Shown: positions 1 through 6,249 of the stretch, piece after piece
Layout of the letters: every line of letters begins with the position of its first letter
How positions within the stretch are numbered: position 1 is the first letter of the stretch
NCBI GenBank assembly: GCA_027028725.1
Contig: JALVIB010000053.1
Location: forward strand, 1 to 9,549
Direction of reading: 5' to 3'
Length of the DNA stretch: 9,549 nt
From: Candidatus Altimarinota bacterium
GTDB taxonomy: Bacteria > Patescibacteriota > Gracilibacteria > UBA4473
Position numbers and translations under genes: made by a program
Notes under the pieces: generated by a model
Told to the model about the DNA's origin: nothing
Database searches by the model: none
The model's input: the letters and a program-made list of their open reading frames with translations, nothing else

Positions 1-41
1 AACAAAATCCGTTCGGTGTTTTTTTTACAATAATCTGAAAA

Positions 42-55
42 CAAGTCCGGACTTG
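42..55. promoter_or_regulatory. Palindromic operator A1 upstream of proC
   Basis: A perfect 14-bp palindrome, CAAGTCCGGACTTG, centred at 48.5. It shares the 12-bp core AAGTCCGGACTT with the site at 72-89, 32 bp away (about three helical turns), and with a second pair at 6215-6261 in front of the transporter gene. The paired arrangement suggests two dimers of one transcription factor binding the same DNA face. The factor is not identified in this window. Confidence 0.7.
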
Positions 56-71
56 GCGCAGGATAAAAATT

Positions 72-89
72 TTTAAGTCCGGACTTAAA
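72..89. promoter_or_regulatory. Palindromic operator A2 upstream of proC
   Basis: A perfect 18-bp palindrome, TTTAAGTCCGGACTTAAA, centred at 80.5 and 38 bp upstream of the first ATG of proC. A -10-like TATAAC lies at 106-111. If that is used, transcription would start near 118 and this operator would be centred near -38, over the -35 region. That position suits a repressor or a class II activator. The start-site part is inference; the palindrome is seen directly. Confidence 0.7.
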
Positions 90-127
90 TTTTCAAAGCA
101 CTTTTTATAACTTAAAAAACACTTACA

Positions 128-1111
128 ATGGAAACACTTCAAATAGAAACAATGAATTTATATGATTTAAAAATCGCCTCTTTGGGTTACGGAAATATGC
201 AAAAAGGCATTATGAATCAGCTTTTTGCCAAAAATATTGTCGATAAAAATAAATACACCGCCGTTGTCAACCGCCCAAAATCCCGCGAAATTTTGCTCCA
301 AGAAGGGCTTGCGGCGACTTTGGATCATGATGTGATTAAAGAAGCGGATTTAGTTTTTCTCGCTTACAAACAAGACGGATTTTGGGCGGAAAAAGTTCAC
401 GAAAATTTCGCGGGAAAAATTGTTATCTCAATTATCGCGGGAATTACCGAGGAGGAAATCGCGGAAAAATTTCCGGGGGCGAAAATCGTCCGCGCTATGC
501 CAAATCGTGGTTCGGTGGTCGGCGAAGGATGTACTTTTCTGAAATTTTCCACCGCAGAGCGGGGCACGGCGCGGGATTTTACCGCGGAAGACAAGGAATT
601 GGTCAAAGAAATTTTTCGCGAGAGCGGGAAATGCTACGAAGTTCAAACTACTAATGAAATAAATCAGGGAACGATTTTGAGCGCTTCAATGTTTGGAATT
701 ATCGCCTTTTTTCGCGATAAAATTCACAATGTTCTAAAAATTTCGCGAGAATCGAAAAAATCCCGCGAATTTTTTAGCGAGCTTGAAAAAATTGTCACCG
801 ATATTGCCCAAAAATATCAATTTATTACCGACCAAGCGGAAGAAATCACCAGCCAAACTTTTGCCGGAGTAGAGAAACTAGCGGAAAATTCATCTTATTC
901 TGACATTCAGAAAAGCGTCACTTCCAAAAATGGAACTACGCAAGCCATGTTGGAAAATCTCGCGGAAAACGGAGTTGATGATTTTGTATCTGAAATTTTT
1001 ACCGATGAAAGACAGTTAACTGACGAACAAAAGAAAAAATTCGCGGGATTTTTGGAAGAATCATATCTTGCTGGAATGAGGAGGGCGGAGGAACTGGCGG
1101 AAGGAAAATAA
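128..1111 (+). CDS. proC: Pyrroline-5-carboxylate reductase
   Basis: Catalyses the last step of proline synthesis, NAD(P)H-dependent reduction of pyrroline-5-carboxylate, in the cytoplasm. The N-terminal Rossmann motif GYGNM lies at residues 20-24. A family-typical stretch, ISIIAGITEEE then VRAMPNRGSVVGEG, spans about 100-134. The C-terminal signature VTSKNGTT is at 264-271. At 327 residues it is longer than the usual 265-280. The excess lies in an inserted STAERGTARD stretch (141-150) encoded by a GC-rich repeat, and in a charged stretch near 201-220 with two SRE tripeptides from the iterated motif. ATG at 128 is used; ATG at 152 (residue 9) is equally possible, since neither has a Shine-Dalgarno sequence. 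Two paired operators lie upstream. The usual GSGPAY region is degenerate (LSASMFG, 184-190), so substrate range could differ. The family call is firm. Confidence 0.88.
   Translation: METLQIETMNLYDLKIASLGYGNMQKGIMNQLFAKNIVDKNKYTAVVNRPKSREILLQEGLAATLDHDVIKEADLVFLAYKQDGFWAEKVHENFAGKIVISIIAGITEEEIAEKFPGAKIVRAMPNRGSVVGEGCTFLKFSTAERGTARDFTAEDKELVKEIFRESGKCYEVQTTNEINQGTILSASMFGIIAFFRDKIHNVLKISRESKKSREFFSELEKIVTDIAQKYQFITDQAEEITSQTFAGVEKLAENSSYSDIQKSVTSKNGTTQAMLENLAENGVDDFVSEIFTDERQLTDEQKKKFAGFLEESYLAGMRRAEELAEGK
549..580. repeat. GC-rich repeat inserted in proC (copy 1)
   Basis: This GC-rich island (CCACCGCAGAGCGGGG followed by CACGGCGCGGGATTTT) stands out in AT-rich coding DNA. It resembles 8311-8347 inside rfbD, with the same order of CCACC, GCAG, GCGGG, GCG and CGGGATTTT blocks and similar AATTTTC before it. 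It encodes residues 141-151 of ProC, where typical family members are shorter. I infer an in-frame insertion of a dispersed element. Confidence 0.55.
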
Positions 1112-1134
1112 TTTTGTAGGGATCACGAGTACTC

Positions 1135-1154
1135 GGGACGACCTGTCCTTTTTT
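1135..1154 (+). terminator. Possible weak terminator after proC
   Basis: GGAC at 1136-1139 pairs with GTCC at 1145-1148 across a 5-nt loop, extendable by one G-U pair, and is followed by six T residues (1149-1154). A separate palindrome, CGAGTACTCG, lies just before it at 1126-1135. The stem is short, so termination strength is uncertain. Confidence 0.4.
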
Positions 1155-1182
1155 AAAAACCCCGCGAATTTTTTAGCATCCC

Positions 1183-1204
1183 AAAAAGTCCCCTGATAAG
1201 GGGA
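1183..1204 (-). terminator. Rho-independent terminator after tRNA-Leu
   Basis: On the minus strand TCCCCT pairs with AGGGGA around a 4-base loop (stem 1189-1194 with 1199-1204), followed by C and five T residues (1187-1183). It begins about 20 nt after the encoded CCA of tRNA-Leu, as expected for the end of the Cys-Leu tRNA transcript. The hairpin is part of a 31-bp repeat found again at 5243. Confidence 0.6.
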
Positions 1205-1216
1205 TTTAGGGGTTTT
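1186..1216. repeat. 31-bp exact repeat with hairpin (copy 1)
   Basis: The 31 bases here are identical to 5243-5273. The unit holds the hairpin TCCCCTGATAAGGGGA, then TTTAGGGGTTTT. Both copies lie between genes, and both are preceded by a degenerate copy of the iterated motif (CCCCGCGAA at 1160-1168, TCCCGCAAA at 5226-5234). The hairpin at 6031-6048, followed by TAGGGGGATTT, has the same design and is probably related. Confidence 0.75.
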
Positions 1217-1224
1217 ATTTTTTA

Positions 1225-1309
1225 TGGTGCTCGGGGCGGGAATCGAACCCGCACGCCCATGAGGCAAGAGATTTTAAGTCTCTCGTGTCTACCGTTCCAC
1301 CACCCGAGC
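1225..1309 (-). tRNA. tRNA-Leu(UAA)
   Basis: The minus strand folds as a type II tRNA. The acceptor GCTCGGG pairs with CCCGAGC, then comes discriminator A and an encoded CCA (1225-1227). The D stem is GTG/CAC. The anticodon stem AGAGA/TCTCT encloses the loop CTTAAAA, giving anticodon TAA. A long variable arm and a T arm GCGGG-TTCGATT-CCCGC follow. It lies 11 nt downstream of tRNA-Cys on the same strand, so the two are probably cotranscribed. Confidence 0.95.
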
Positions 1310-1320
1310 GAGAGTGTTTT

Positions 1321-1394
1321 TGGAGGCGCCATCCGGATTCGAACCGGAGTACAAGGCTTTGCAGGCCTCTGCGTAGCCACTCCGCCATGGCGCC
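1321..1394 (-). tRNA. tRNA-Cys(GCA)
   Basis: The acceptor GGCGCCA pairs with TGGCGCC. The discriminator is U73, the usual identity base for cysteine tRNA, and CCA is encoded (1321-1323). The anticodon loop CTGCAAA gives GCA. The T arm is TCCGG-TTCGAAT-CCGGA. It is the promoter-proximal member of a two-tRNA unit with tRNA-Leu. Confidence 0.95.
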
Positions 1395-1436
1395 ATTTTT
1401 CGCGAGATTTTTTCGCGAACGCAAAAGAACAAAAAG

Positions 1437-1464
1437 ATTTTAAAAATTTCGCGGGATTTGTCTA
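1437..1464 (-). promoter_or_regulatory. Sigma70-type promoter for tRNA-Cys/tRNA-Leu
   Basis: Reading the minus strand: -35 TAGACA (1464-1459, 5 of 6 to TTGACA), a 16-bp spacer, and -10 TAAAAT (1442-1437, 5 of 6 to TATAAT). The predicted start near 1430 would leave a leader of about 36 nt before tRNA-Cys. The spacer holds a complete copy of the iterated motif (1449-1456). Confidence 0.65.
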
Positions 1465-1474
1465 ATTTTTTGAA

Positions 1475-2002
1475 TTATTCCTCCTCCGCTTCCTCCAAAG
1501 CAATTGAGTCCAAAATACCCGGACAATTAAGTTCGTCTAAATTCGCGACTTCTTGACTACAACTAACTAGTAGAAATTTTTCTTGCTGTGGACCAACTAG
1601 AATTTTTTGGTAAAACTCGCGCATTGGCGTTGTCGCCGATAATTTCCCGCGAAAAATTAGGGAATATTCGGTTTGTTCTAGTTTTTCAATAATATCCAAA
1701 GATTTAGCGTTTGTCTGAAAAAGTTTTTCGATAATGTCAGCGGAATATCCTTTTTCGTGTGTAATAACAATATTTTGCGTTCCATTACGAGCTAGAAAAA
1801 TCACGCCTTTTTCCGGATAAGCCGGAATTTTTTCCCAAGTTTTTGGTAAACTCATCAGCCATTTATTTTCTCCCAGAGAAACAGCAATTTGTGAATTTGG
1901 AACATCGGTATCAACAGAATTCGCGGGATTTTCGGTATCATTAGATCCGCCACACCCATACAAAAACAATCCACAAACGAAAACAATTAACAATTTTTTC
2001 AT
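1475..2002 (-). CDS. Putative lipoprotein of unknown function
   Basis: A 175-residue protein with a classic lipoprotein signal: MKK, a hydrophobic stretch (residues 4-15) and the lipobox LYGC with the acylated cysteine at 17. Maturation should leave it anchored to the outer face of the cytoplasmic membrane. A polar linker (GGSNDTENPANSVDTD) precedes a folded region from about residue 38. The sequence LMSLPKTWEKIP (49-60) recalls beta-rich PsbP/Mog1-like domains, but this is too weak to assign. NPAN and FRGK tripeptide regions coincide with copies of the iterated motif. A good promoter lies immediately upstream, with its -10 only 7 nt from ATG, so the mRNA may be leaderless. It follows the PAP2-kinase gene by 48 bp on the same strand but has its own promoter. 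I do not recognise the family. Confidence 0.75.
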   Translation of the reverse strand: MKKLLIVFVCGLFLYGCGGSNDTENPANSVDTDVPNSQIAVSLGENKWLMSLPKTWEKIPAYPEKGVIFLARNGTQNIVITHEKGYSADIIEKLFQTNAKSLDIIEKLEQTEYSLIFRGKLSATTPMREFYQKILVGPQQEKFLLVSCSQEVANLDELNCPGILDSIALEEAEEE

Positions 2003-2009
2003 TGCTAAA

Positions 2010-2038
2010 ATTATAATTTGTTTTTGCGGAAAGGTAAA
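2010..2038 (-). promoter_or_regulatory. Promoter of the lipoprotein gene
   Basis: Perfect -10 TATAAT on the minus strand (2015-2010), with TTTACC (2038-2033, 4 of 6) 17 bp upstream as the -35. Only 7 nt separate the -10 from the ATG at 2002, which places the predicted transcription start at or next to the A of ATG. Confidence 0.65.
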
Positions 2039-2050
2039 ATTTCGCGGGAT

Positions 2051-3259
2051 TTAACCCAAAATTGCCATAATTACGCCTGCAACTAGTGGGATTATCAAAT
2101 TATCATCAATAAAAATTTTCCCAATTCGCCACTTAAAAGTTTCTAAAATTATCGCCACTGTTGAAGCGATTAGTGCGGAATACCACGGTACAAAAAATTG
2201 CGCGGCAAAAAATCCCGCGAAAATTCCGAGAAAAACGCCCAGCAAACTTTTTCGGCGATTCCACGGCAGGTTGAAGCGTTTCGGCATCCTATTTTTCGCG
2301 ATAATATGGTTCAGCGAGTCGCCAACTGATAAAATTAAAATCGCGGCGTAAGCGACTTTCACCGGAAAAATCACAAAACAAATTCCCACCGCCAGCAGGA
2401 AATAAAAAGGTCCGCTTCCCGGGAAATCGTAAATTCGTTTGCGTTCAAATTTTTTTAGAATTGCCTGCACGAAATCTAGATGTCCGCGCGCAGTTAAAAC
2501 GATTACTACTAAACCAATCAGCAGTAAAGTTAAAATTTCGCGGATTCTGAGCGCGCCGATCCAGTGGCTGAAAACAATTAAAAATCCAAAAATAAAATGA
2601 AAACTTTGTCGGCGAAATTCCCGCGAATTTTTCCACCATTTTTTCAAAAGTTTTTCCGTCGCTGGATGCGAAAAAATCGCCCCTACCACTCCACCGAGAA
2701 AAATCCCGCCAGCAATGTCTGACGGATAATGAACAAATTCATAAACCCGCGAAAATCCGATTAAAATTGCGAAAAGCGCCCAAGAAATTCCCAATAATTT
2801 AGAAACTCTGAGCATCGGCACAAGCAAAGCAAAGGCCACCGCGGTGTGTCCCGAGGGAAAACTCGCCAAATCAGCATGGACAAGTGGCTCCAAATTTTCC
2901 GTCACAAAAGGTCGCGGGATATTGAAAAAACTTTTCAAAATGGCGGTCGCAATGGCGGTAGAAAAAACGGCAAAAAGAGCGGGGACGGCTTTGGATTTAT
3001 GGTCTTCATTTTTCCAAACTTTGAACAGCGTAAATCCCGCGAAAACAGCCAGCACAATATAAATCAGTTTCTCTGTCAGGAAAATCGCCAGCTGATCCAT
3101 TTGCGGATTGTGCACATATTTCGCGAAAAACGGAAAAATCCAGCTATCCAGCCATTTTCCGATGATAAACAAAACAATTCCAATAAGCAGCCAAGTCCAA
3201 AACTCTTTTTTGAGAGCTTTGAGGTTGATTTTAACTTTATGAAAAGGGAGTTGTTGCAT
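2051..3259 (-). CDS. PAP2 lipid phosphatase fused to CTP-type lipid kinase
   Basis: Two enzyme families lie in one membrane chain. Counted from an alternative TTG start at 3274 (407 residues), the N-terminal half carries the PAP2 triad: K114-(6)-RP122, FPSGHT (139-144) and SR(175-176)...H182...D186, between hydrophobic helices. The second half, from about 221, matches the dolichol/phytol/diacylglycerol kinase group (SEC59/DGK1/VTE5): RRQSFHFIFG, GDS (318-320), KS (342-343) and DDNLIIPLVAG (390-400). ATG at 3259 (402 residues) is preferred over TTG; no Shine-Dalgarno sequence is seen for either. Family knowledge suggests dephosphorylation of a polyprenyl pyrophosphate or lipid phosphate by one half, and nucleotide-dependent phosphorylation of a lipid alcohol by the other. 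For undecaprenol both reactions would feed the undecaprenyl-phosphate pool. The substrate is inference; the domains are clear. Confidence 0.85.
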   Translation of the reverse strand: MQQLPFHKVKINLKALKKEFWTWLLIGIVLFIIGKWLDSWIFPFFAKYVHNPQMDQLAIFLTEKLIYIVLAVFAGFTLFKVWKNEDHKSKAVPALFAVFSTAIATAILKSFFNIPRPFVTENLEPLVHADLASFPSGHTAVAFALLVPMLRVSKLLGISWALFAILIGFSRVYEFVHYPSDIAGGIFLGGVVGAIFSHPATEKLLKKWWKNSREFRRQSFHFIFGFLIVFSHWIGALRIREILTLLLIGLVVIVLTARGHLDFVQAILKKFERKRIYDFPGSGPFYFLLAVGICFVIFPVKVAYAAILILSVGDSLNHIIAKNRMPKRFNLPWNRRKSLLGVFLGIFAGFFAAQFFVPWYSALIASTVAIILETFKWRIGKIFIDDNLIIPLVAGVIMAILG

Positions 3260-3335
3260 TGGGACAGAGTACAAGTTTACAAGATAACGAGAGCATATTA
3301 GCGATTTTTTTTATATTTGAAAATTTCGCGGGATT

Positions 3336-3505
3336 TTTCGTCATTGCGAGGAGCGAGGCACGAGCGACGCGGCAATCTACTTCCTTATTCTTTATTTATC
3401 TCGTTATCTCGCGGAATAAATAAACAATTTTTATAGAAAAATTTGAAGTAGATTGCTTCGTCCTTTTGTTTTAGAACAAAGCTTGTCGTCCTCGCAATGA
3501 CGAAA
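3336..3505. mobile_element. 170-bp inverted-repeat (MITE-like) element
   Basis: The ends are perfect 16-bp inverted repeats: TTTCGTCATTGCGAGG (3336-3351) and its complement (3490-3505). An inner pair, GCAATCTACTTC (3372-3383) and its complement (3445-3456), adds a second 12-bp stem. There is no coding potential. The GTCATTGCGAG...GCAATCT style matches short dispersed repeats I recognise from many bacterial genomes. A partial copy lies at 6137-6168. Iterated-motif copies abut it on the left (3326) and lie 9 bp beyond it on the right (3515). It sits between the divergent PAP2-kinase and der genes. Confidence 0.75.
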
Positions 3506-3545
3506 TATAAATTTTCGCGGGATTTTTTCTTTTCCACCCTTCAGC

Positions 3546-3573
3546 TTGCTAATTTCGCGGGATTTGCTATTTT
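3546..3573 (+). promoter_or_regulatory. Putative der promoter
   Basis: TTGCTA (3546-3551, 4 of 6) and TATTTT (3568-3573, 4 of 6) are separated by 16 bp, and the -10 ends 7 nt before the ATG at 3581. The spacer contains a copy of the iterated motif (3555-3562), as in the tRNA-Cys promoter. The hexamers are individually weak; the spacing is the main support. Confidence 0.4.
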
Positions 3574-3580
3574 CTCCGTG

Positions 3581-5047
3581 ATGAATACGAATAAAGAACT
3601 AGCAACTATCGCCATAATCGGACGACCGAATGTTGGAAAATCTACACTTTTCAATCTTTTTTTAGGCGAACGGAAGTCAATTGTTTCCGCGATTTCGGGG
3701 ACAACTCGCGACAATTTAATCGCCAAAGTCAATTCTAATCCGCGAACTCATCAGGGTTTATATAATTTTTTTCTGGTTGATACAGCTGGTTTGACTGATG
3801 AAAAAGGAGATTCGCTCGAAGAAGAAATCCAAAAACAATCTGAACTAGCGCAGGAAAACGCTGATGTGATTTTATTCCTCGTGGACGGACGCAAAGATTT
3901 AACCGCCGATGATTACGCGATTGCCGAAAAACTGCGAAAAAATAAAAAAGTTCCAGTGATTTTCTGCGCCAATAAAATTGATGACGCGACTTTGCAAAAC
4001 TGGGATTTGATGAAATTAGGTTTGGGTGAACCAATCATAATTTCCGCGAAAAATCGCGTGGGAATGGACGAATTATCTTTGGCAATCGAGGATAAACTAA
4101 ATTTCGCGGGATTTCCGACGGCGGACGAAATTTTCGCGGAAGAAGAGGATGATGATGCGATTAAAATCGCTTTTGTGGGGCGACCAAATGTTGGAAAAAG
4201 TTCCTTGATGAACAAATTGACCAATAAAAATTTGAGCGTCGTTTCCAATGTTTCGGGGACAACTCGCGACACGGTGGATACGGAATATGTTGATAAAGAT
4301 GGGCAAAAATACTTACTTCTCGATACGGCCGGACTGCGTCGGGCGGGAAAAATTGGTAAAAAATTGGAATTTTGGAGTACGGTGCGGACGACGCGGGCGA
4401 TTGAGCGAGCGGATGTTTGCGTGCTAATGTTGGACGCGTTGGATGGAGTAACGCATCAGGATTTAATTGTCGCGGGAAAAATTCTGGAAGCGGGGAAAGG
4501 AGTGATAATTGCGGTTAATAAGTTCGATTTGGCGATGGAAAAATCTCGCGCGAAAGAGGAAACTGATGACCGCGAAATTCCCGAAATTAAAATGTGGGAC
4601 GAAGAAATTGAAGTAATTCGTGACCGATTTTTGAATTATCTCGCGCAAAAAATTCGTTTTTTGTCATGGGCGCCGGTGCTTTTTATTTCCGCGAAAACGG
4701 GGAAAGGTATTGAAGGAATTTTTGAATCAGCCAAAGGAATCGCTGCCGAAAGAAAAAAACACATTTCCACTTCGCGGTTAAATAAAGTTATTCCAGAAAT
4801 TGTGCATAGTCATGTTTTGCCGGCAATTGGGACGAAACGCGGAAAAATTAAGTTTGTTTCGCAGGCCGACTCCGTTCCGCCGAAATTTATTTTTCATGTG
4901 AATAACGAAAAGGCGTTCCACTCAACTTATCGGCGATATTTAGAGAACAAACTCCGCGAAAAATTCGGGTTTCACGGGACACCAATTCGGATGGAATTTC
5001 GAGACGCGATGGATGAGTTTAAAGGTGGAAAGAAAAAACGGAAGTAA
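3581..5047 (+). CDS. der: Ribosome-assembly GTPase Der (EngA)
   Basis: An essential GTPase in maturation of the large ribosomal subunit, with the family-defining two tandem G domains and a C-terminal KH-like domain. From ATG 3581 (488 residues), domain 1 has GRPNVGKS (14-21), SGTTRD (39-44), DTAG (67-70), NKID (131-134) and SAK (155-157). Domain 2 has GRPNVGKS (200-207), SGTTRD (225-230), DTAG (248-251), NKFD (313-316) and SAK (370-372). KH-like residues span about 385-475, with a lysine-rich tail. The reading frame is open back to 3497, but that extension is encoded by the inverted-repeat element and iterated motifs, so 3581 is chosen. An acidic linker (186-192) joins the G domains. About 20 extra residues (320-341, MEKSRAKEETDD...) follow NKFD, at a motif variant. 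No Shine-Dalgarno sequence is present. Confidence 0.97.
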   Translation: MNTNKELATIAIIGRPNVGKSTLFNLFLGERKSIVSAISGTTRDNLIAKVNSNPRTHQGLYNFFLVDTAGLTDEKGDSLEEEIQKQSELAQENADVILFLVDGRKDLTADDYAIAEKLRKNKKVPVIFCANKIDDATLQNWDLMKLGLGEPIIISAKNRVGMDELSLAIEDKLNFAGFPTADEIFAEEEDDDAIKIAFVGRPNVGKSSLMNKLTNKNLSVVSNVSGTTRDTVDTEYVDKDGQKYLLLDTAGLRRAGKIGKKLEFWSTVRTTRAIERADVCVLMLDALDGVTHQDLIVAGKILEAGKGVIIAVNKFDLAMEKSRAKEETDDREIPEIKMWDEEIEVIRDRFLNYLAQKIRFLSWAPVLFISAKTGKGIEGIFESAKGIAAERKKHISTSRLNKVIPEIVHSHVLPAIGTKRGKIKFVSQADSVPPKFIFHVNNEKAFHSTYRRYLENKLREKFGFHGTPIRMEFRDAMDEFKGGKKKRK

Positions 5048-5077
5048 AAATTTCGCGGAAAAATTTTAGTAATTAAC

Positions 5078-5102
5078 AGTTAATAGTTAAAAGTTAATAG
5101 TT
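5078..5102. repeat. 11-bp direct repeat pair in the der downstream gap
   Basis: AGTTAATAGTT occurs at 5078-5088 and again at 5092-5102, a 14-bp period. The gap 5048-5284 has no gene. It holds a degenerate iterated motif (5052-5060), this repeat, the palindrome at 5185 and the 31-bp repeat at 5243. I see no clear terminator for der. Confidence 0.6.
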
Positions 5103-5184
5103 TGAGGTGAGAAATTTAATATAGCGAAAAAAATCAAATCTTGAAGCGATAAGGGACTGTTAAGAATTTTGTGTCTGGACAAGT

Positions 5185-5194
5185 CTGCCGGCAG
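5185..5194. repeat. Small GC-rich palindromic repeat
   Basis: CTGCCGGCAG is a perfect 10-bp palindrome, followed by GCAGGGCAGAATGAC. This style of GC-rich palindrome in an AT-rich gap is typical of dispersed short repeats. There is only one copy in this window. Confidence 0.4.
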
Positions 5195-5242
5195 GCAGGG
5201 CAGAATGACAAGTGCTTTTTGAAAATCCCGCAAAATTTTTAC

Positions 5243-5273
5243 AAGTCCCCTGATAAGGGGATTTAGGGGTTTT
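5243..5273. repeat. 31-bp exact repeat with hairpin (copy 2)
   Basis: Identical to 1186-1216. It sits 11 bp downstream of the stop of the minus-strand membrane protein gene, so the TCCCCTTATCAGGGGA hairpin could end that transcript. Here the downstream run is only ACTTGT rather than T5, so it would be a poor intrinsic terminator. Confidence 0.7.
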
Positions 5274-5284
5274 GTGTATTATGT

Positions 5285-5923
5285 TTAGTGTTTATGATGA
5301 TCGTGTCCACAAGCCGAAACAGGCTTATGTGGCATATGCACAAACATCGCCAAGAAAAATCCGCCAACAAGAAAAACTAATCCTTGTGCATTTGGCGGAA
5401 TAAAATCAAAGAAAGTTCGTCCAGTGTGATAAGCCAAAATCCAAATTCCCGCCATAAATAGAAATGACAAAATTTGGTGGGATTTCTTTTGCCAATAACT
5501 AGAAATCAAAACCGCCACAATGACATCAACAAAGAAATGGGCGATAAATCCGATTAACCCGATGAAAGCTTCTTTTTTCGCGAAATTCTCAAATAAAACC
5601 TCGCGGACAGCTGCTTCGGGAAAAAAGTGTAAACATAAGGCAATTATCGCGACAATGTGCGGAGTAATAGATTTATCTTTTTCGCCAGCACAATGTGTGT
5701 GGGCGCACGGCACCCATTTTTTCAAGAATGGACGATGCCAGAGCCAGACAAAGAAAATTAAAAGTAAAATTCCCGCGAAATTTTCGAAAATCTCATCAAA
5801 ATTGAAATTTTTCAACAACAATTCATCAACTCCGTGTCCCGTCATATGAAAAACTAAAAAAGCAAAAGTCGGCAGAGCGATTAGTTCTAGCCAGTAGCGG
5901 ATTTGGTAAATGGTTTTCATCAT
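5285..5923 (-). CDS. His-rich integral membrane protein, ZIP-like motif
   Basis: 212 residues with about six hydrophobic segments (near 11-26, 48-62, 88-101, 119-140, 150-166 and 181-196). Potential metal ligands cluster at membrane edges and in loops: H26 and H30, C73-x-H75-x-H77-C78, H99, H129 with D133, H166, and a tail with H196, H199, C205, H207, H209, H210 and H212. LHFFPEAAV (98-106) recalls the HN-x-PEG signature of ZIP metal transporters, and AHFFVDV (128-134) lies in the next helix. Length and helix number are less than a full ZIP protein (usually eight helices), so a divergent ZIP-like transporter, metal sensor or unrelated metal-binding protein are all possible. It starts with two adjacent ATGs (5923 and 5920) with no Shine-Dalgarno sequence; TAAAAT at 5940-5935 could be a -10. 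It is a single-gene unit. Confidence 0.7.
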   Translation of the reverse strand: MMKTIYQIRYWLELIALPTFAFLVFHMTGHGVDELLLKNFNFDEIFENFAGILLLIFFVWLWHRPFLKKWVPCAHTHCAGEKDKSITPHIVAIIALCLHFFPEAAVREVLFENFAKKEAFIGLIGFIAHFFVDVIVAVLISSYWQKKSHQILSFLFMAGIWILAYHTGRTFFDFIPPNAQGLVFLVGGFFLAMFVHMPHKPVSACGHDHHKH

Positions 5924-6030
5924 AATTTCGCGGGATTTTATTAAAGGCGAAAGAATTTATATCTCTTTTTTCGCGGGAAATCAAAAATTTCGCGGGATTT
6001 TCCATAAAAATCAAAGCACAAGCTATATTC

Positions 6031-6059
6031 CCCCCTTGAGAAAGGGGGCTAGGGGGATT
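6031..6059. repeat. Hairpin repeat related to the 31-bp repeat
   Basis: CCCCCTT and AAGGGGG form a perfect 7-bp stem with a GAGA loop (6031-6048), followed by CTAGGGGGATT. The layout, a hairpin plus a third G-run and then AT-rich sequence, matches the repeats at 1186 and 5243. In the surrounding gap 5924-6294 I see three iterated-motif copies, this hairpin, a half copy of the inverted-repeat element and an operator pair, but no gene. Confidence 0.6.
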
Positions 6060-6136
6060 TGCTAAAAATGATCCCTCTTCTGACTTTTTTCATGAGGAAA
6101 AAATAAAATCACCCCCCGCCCTCTTTGAAAAAAATG

Positions 6137-6168
6137 GAAGTAGATTGCCGCGCTACGCTCGCAATGAC
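6137..6168. mobile_element. Partial copy of the inverted-repeat element
   Basis: GGAAGTAGATTGC followed by CGCGCTACGCTCGCAATGAC matches the right arm of the element at 3336-3505 (GAAGTAGATTGC... and CTCGCAATGAC) with the middle of the arm shortened. The matching left arm is absent. An iterated-motif copy begins 12 bp further on, at 6180. Confidence 0.6.
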
Positions 6169-6214
6169 AACAATAAAAATCCCGCGAAATTTTTTGTGGG
6201 AATTTTCAAAAACT

Positions 6215-6228
6215 TAAGTCCGGACTTA
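6215..6228. promoter_or_regulatory. Palindromic operator B1 upstream of the DMT transporter
   Basis: TAAGTCCGGACTTA is a perfect 14-bp palindrome centred at 6221.5, with the same 12-bp core as the sites in front of proC. Its partner B2 is 34 bp away, against 32 bp for the proC pair. Confidence 0.7.
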
Positions 6229-6249
6229 TCATCTATTCTGAAGTTGTTA

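Noticed and set aside
1215..1465. Open reading frames across the tRNA-Leu/tRNA-Cys region on both strands
   Set aside because: They overlap two well-formed tRNA genes and have no recognisable protein features.
3260..3274. TTG start of the PAP2-kinase gene at 3274
   Set aside because: It adds only five residues with no conserved sequence. ATG 3259 is preferred, though no ribosome site separates the two choices.
2844..3301. Plus-strand frames inside the PAP2-kinase gene
   Set aside because: Shadow frames opposite a gene with clear catalytic motifs; no independent support.
3497..3580. Upstream extension of der (28 extra codons from 3497)
   Set aside because: This stretch is encoded by the end of the inverted-repeat element and two iterated motifs, and the Der family starts just before GRPNVGKS. 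ATG 3581, with a -10-like element 7 nt upstream, fits better.
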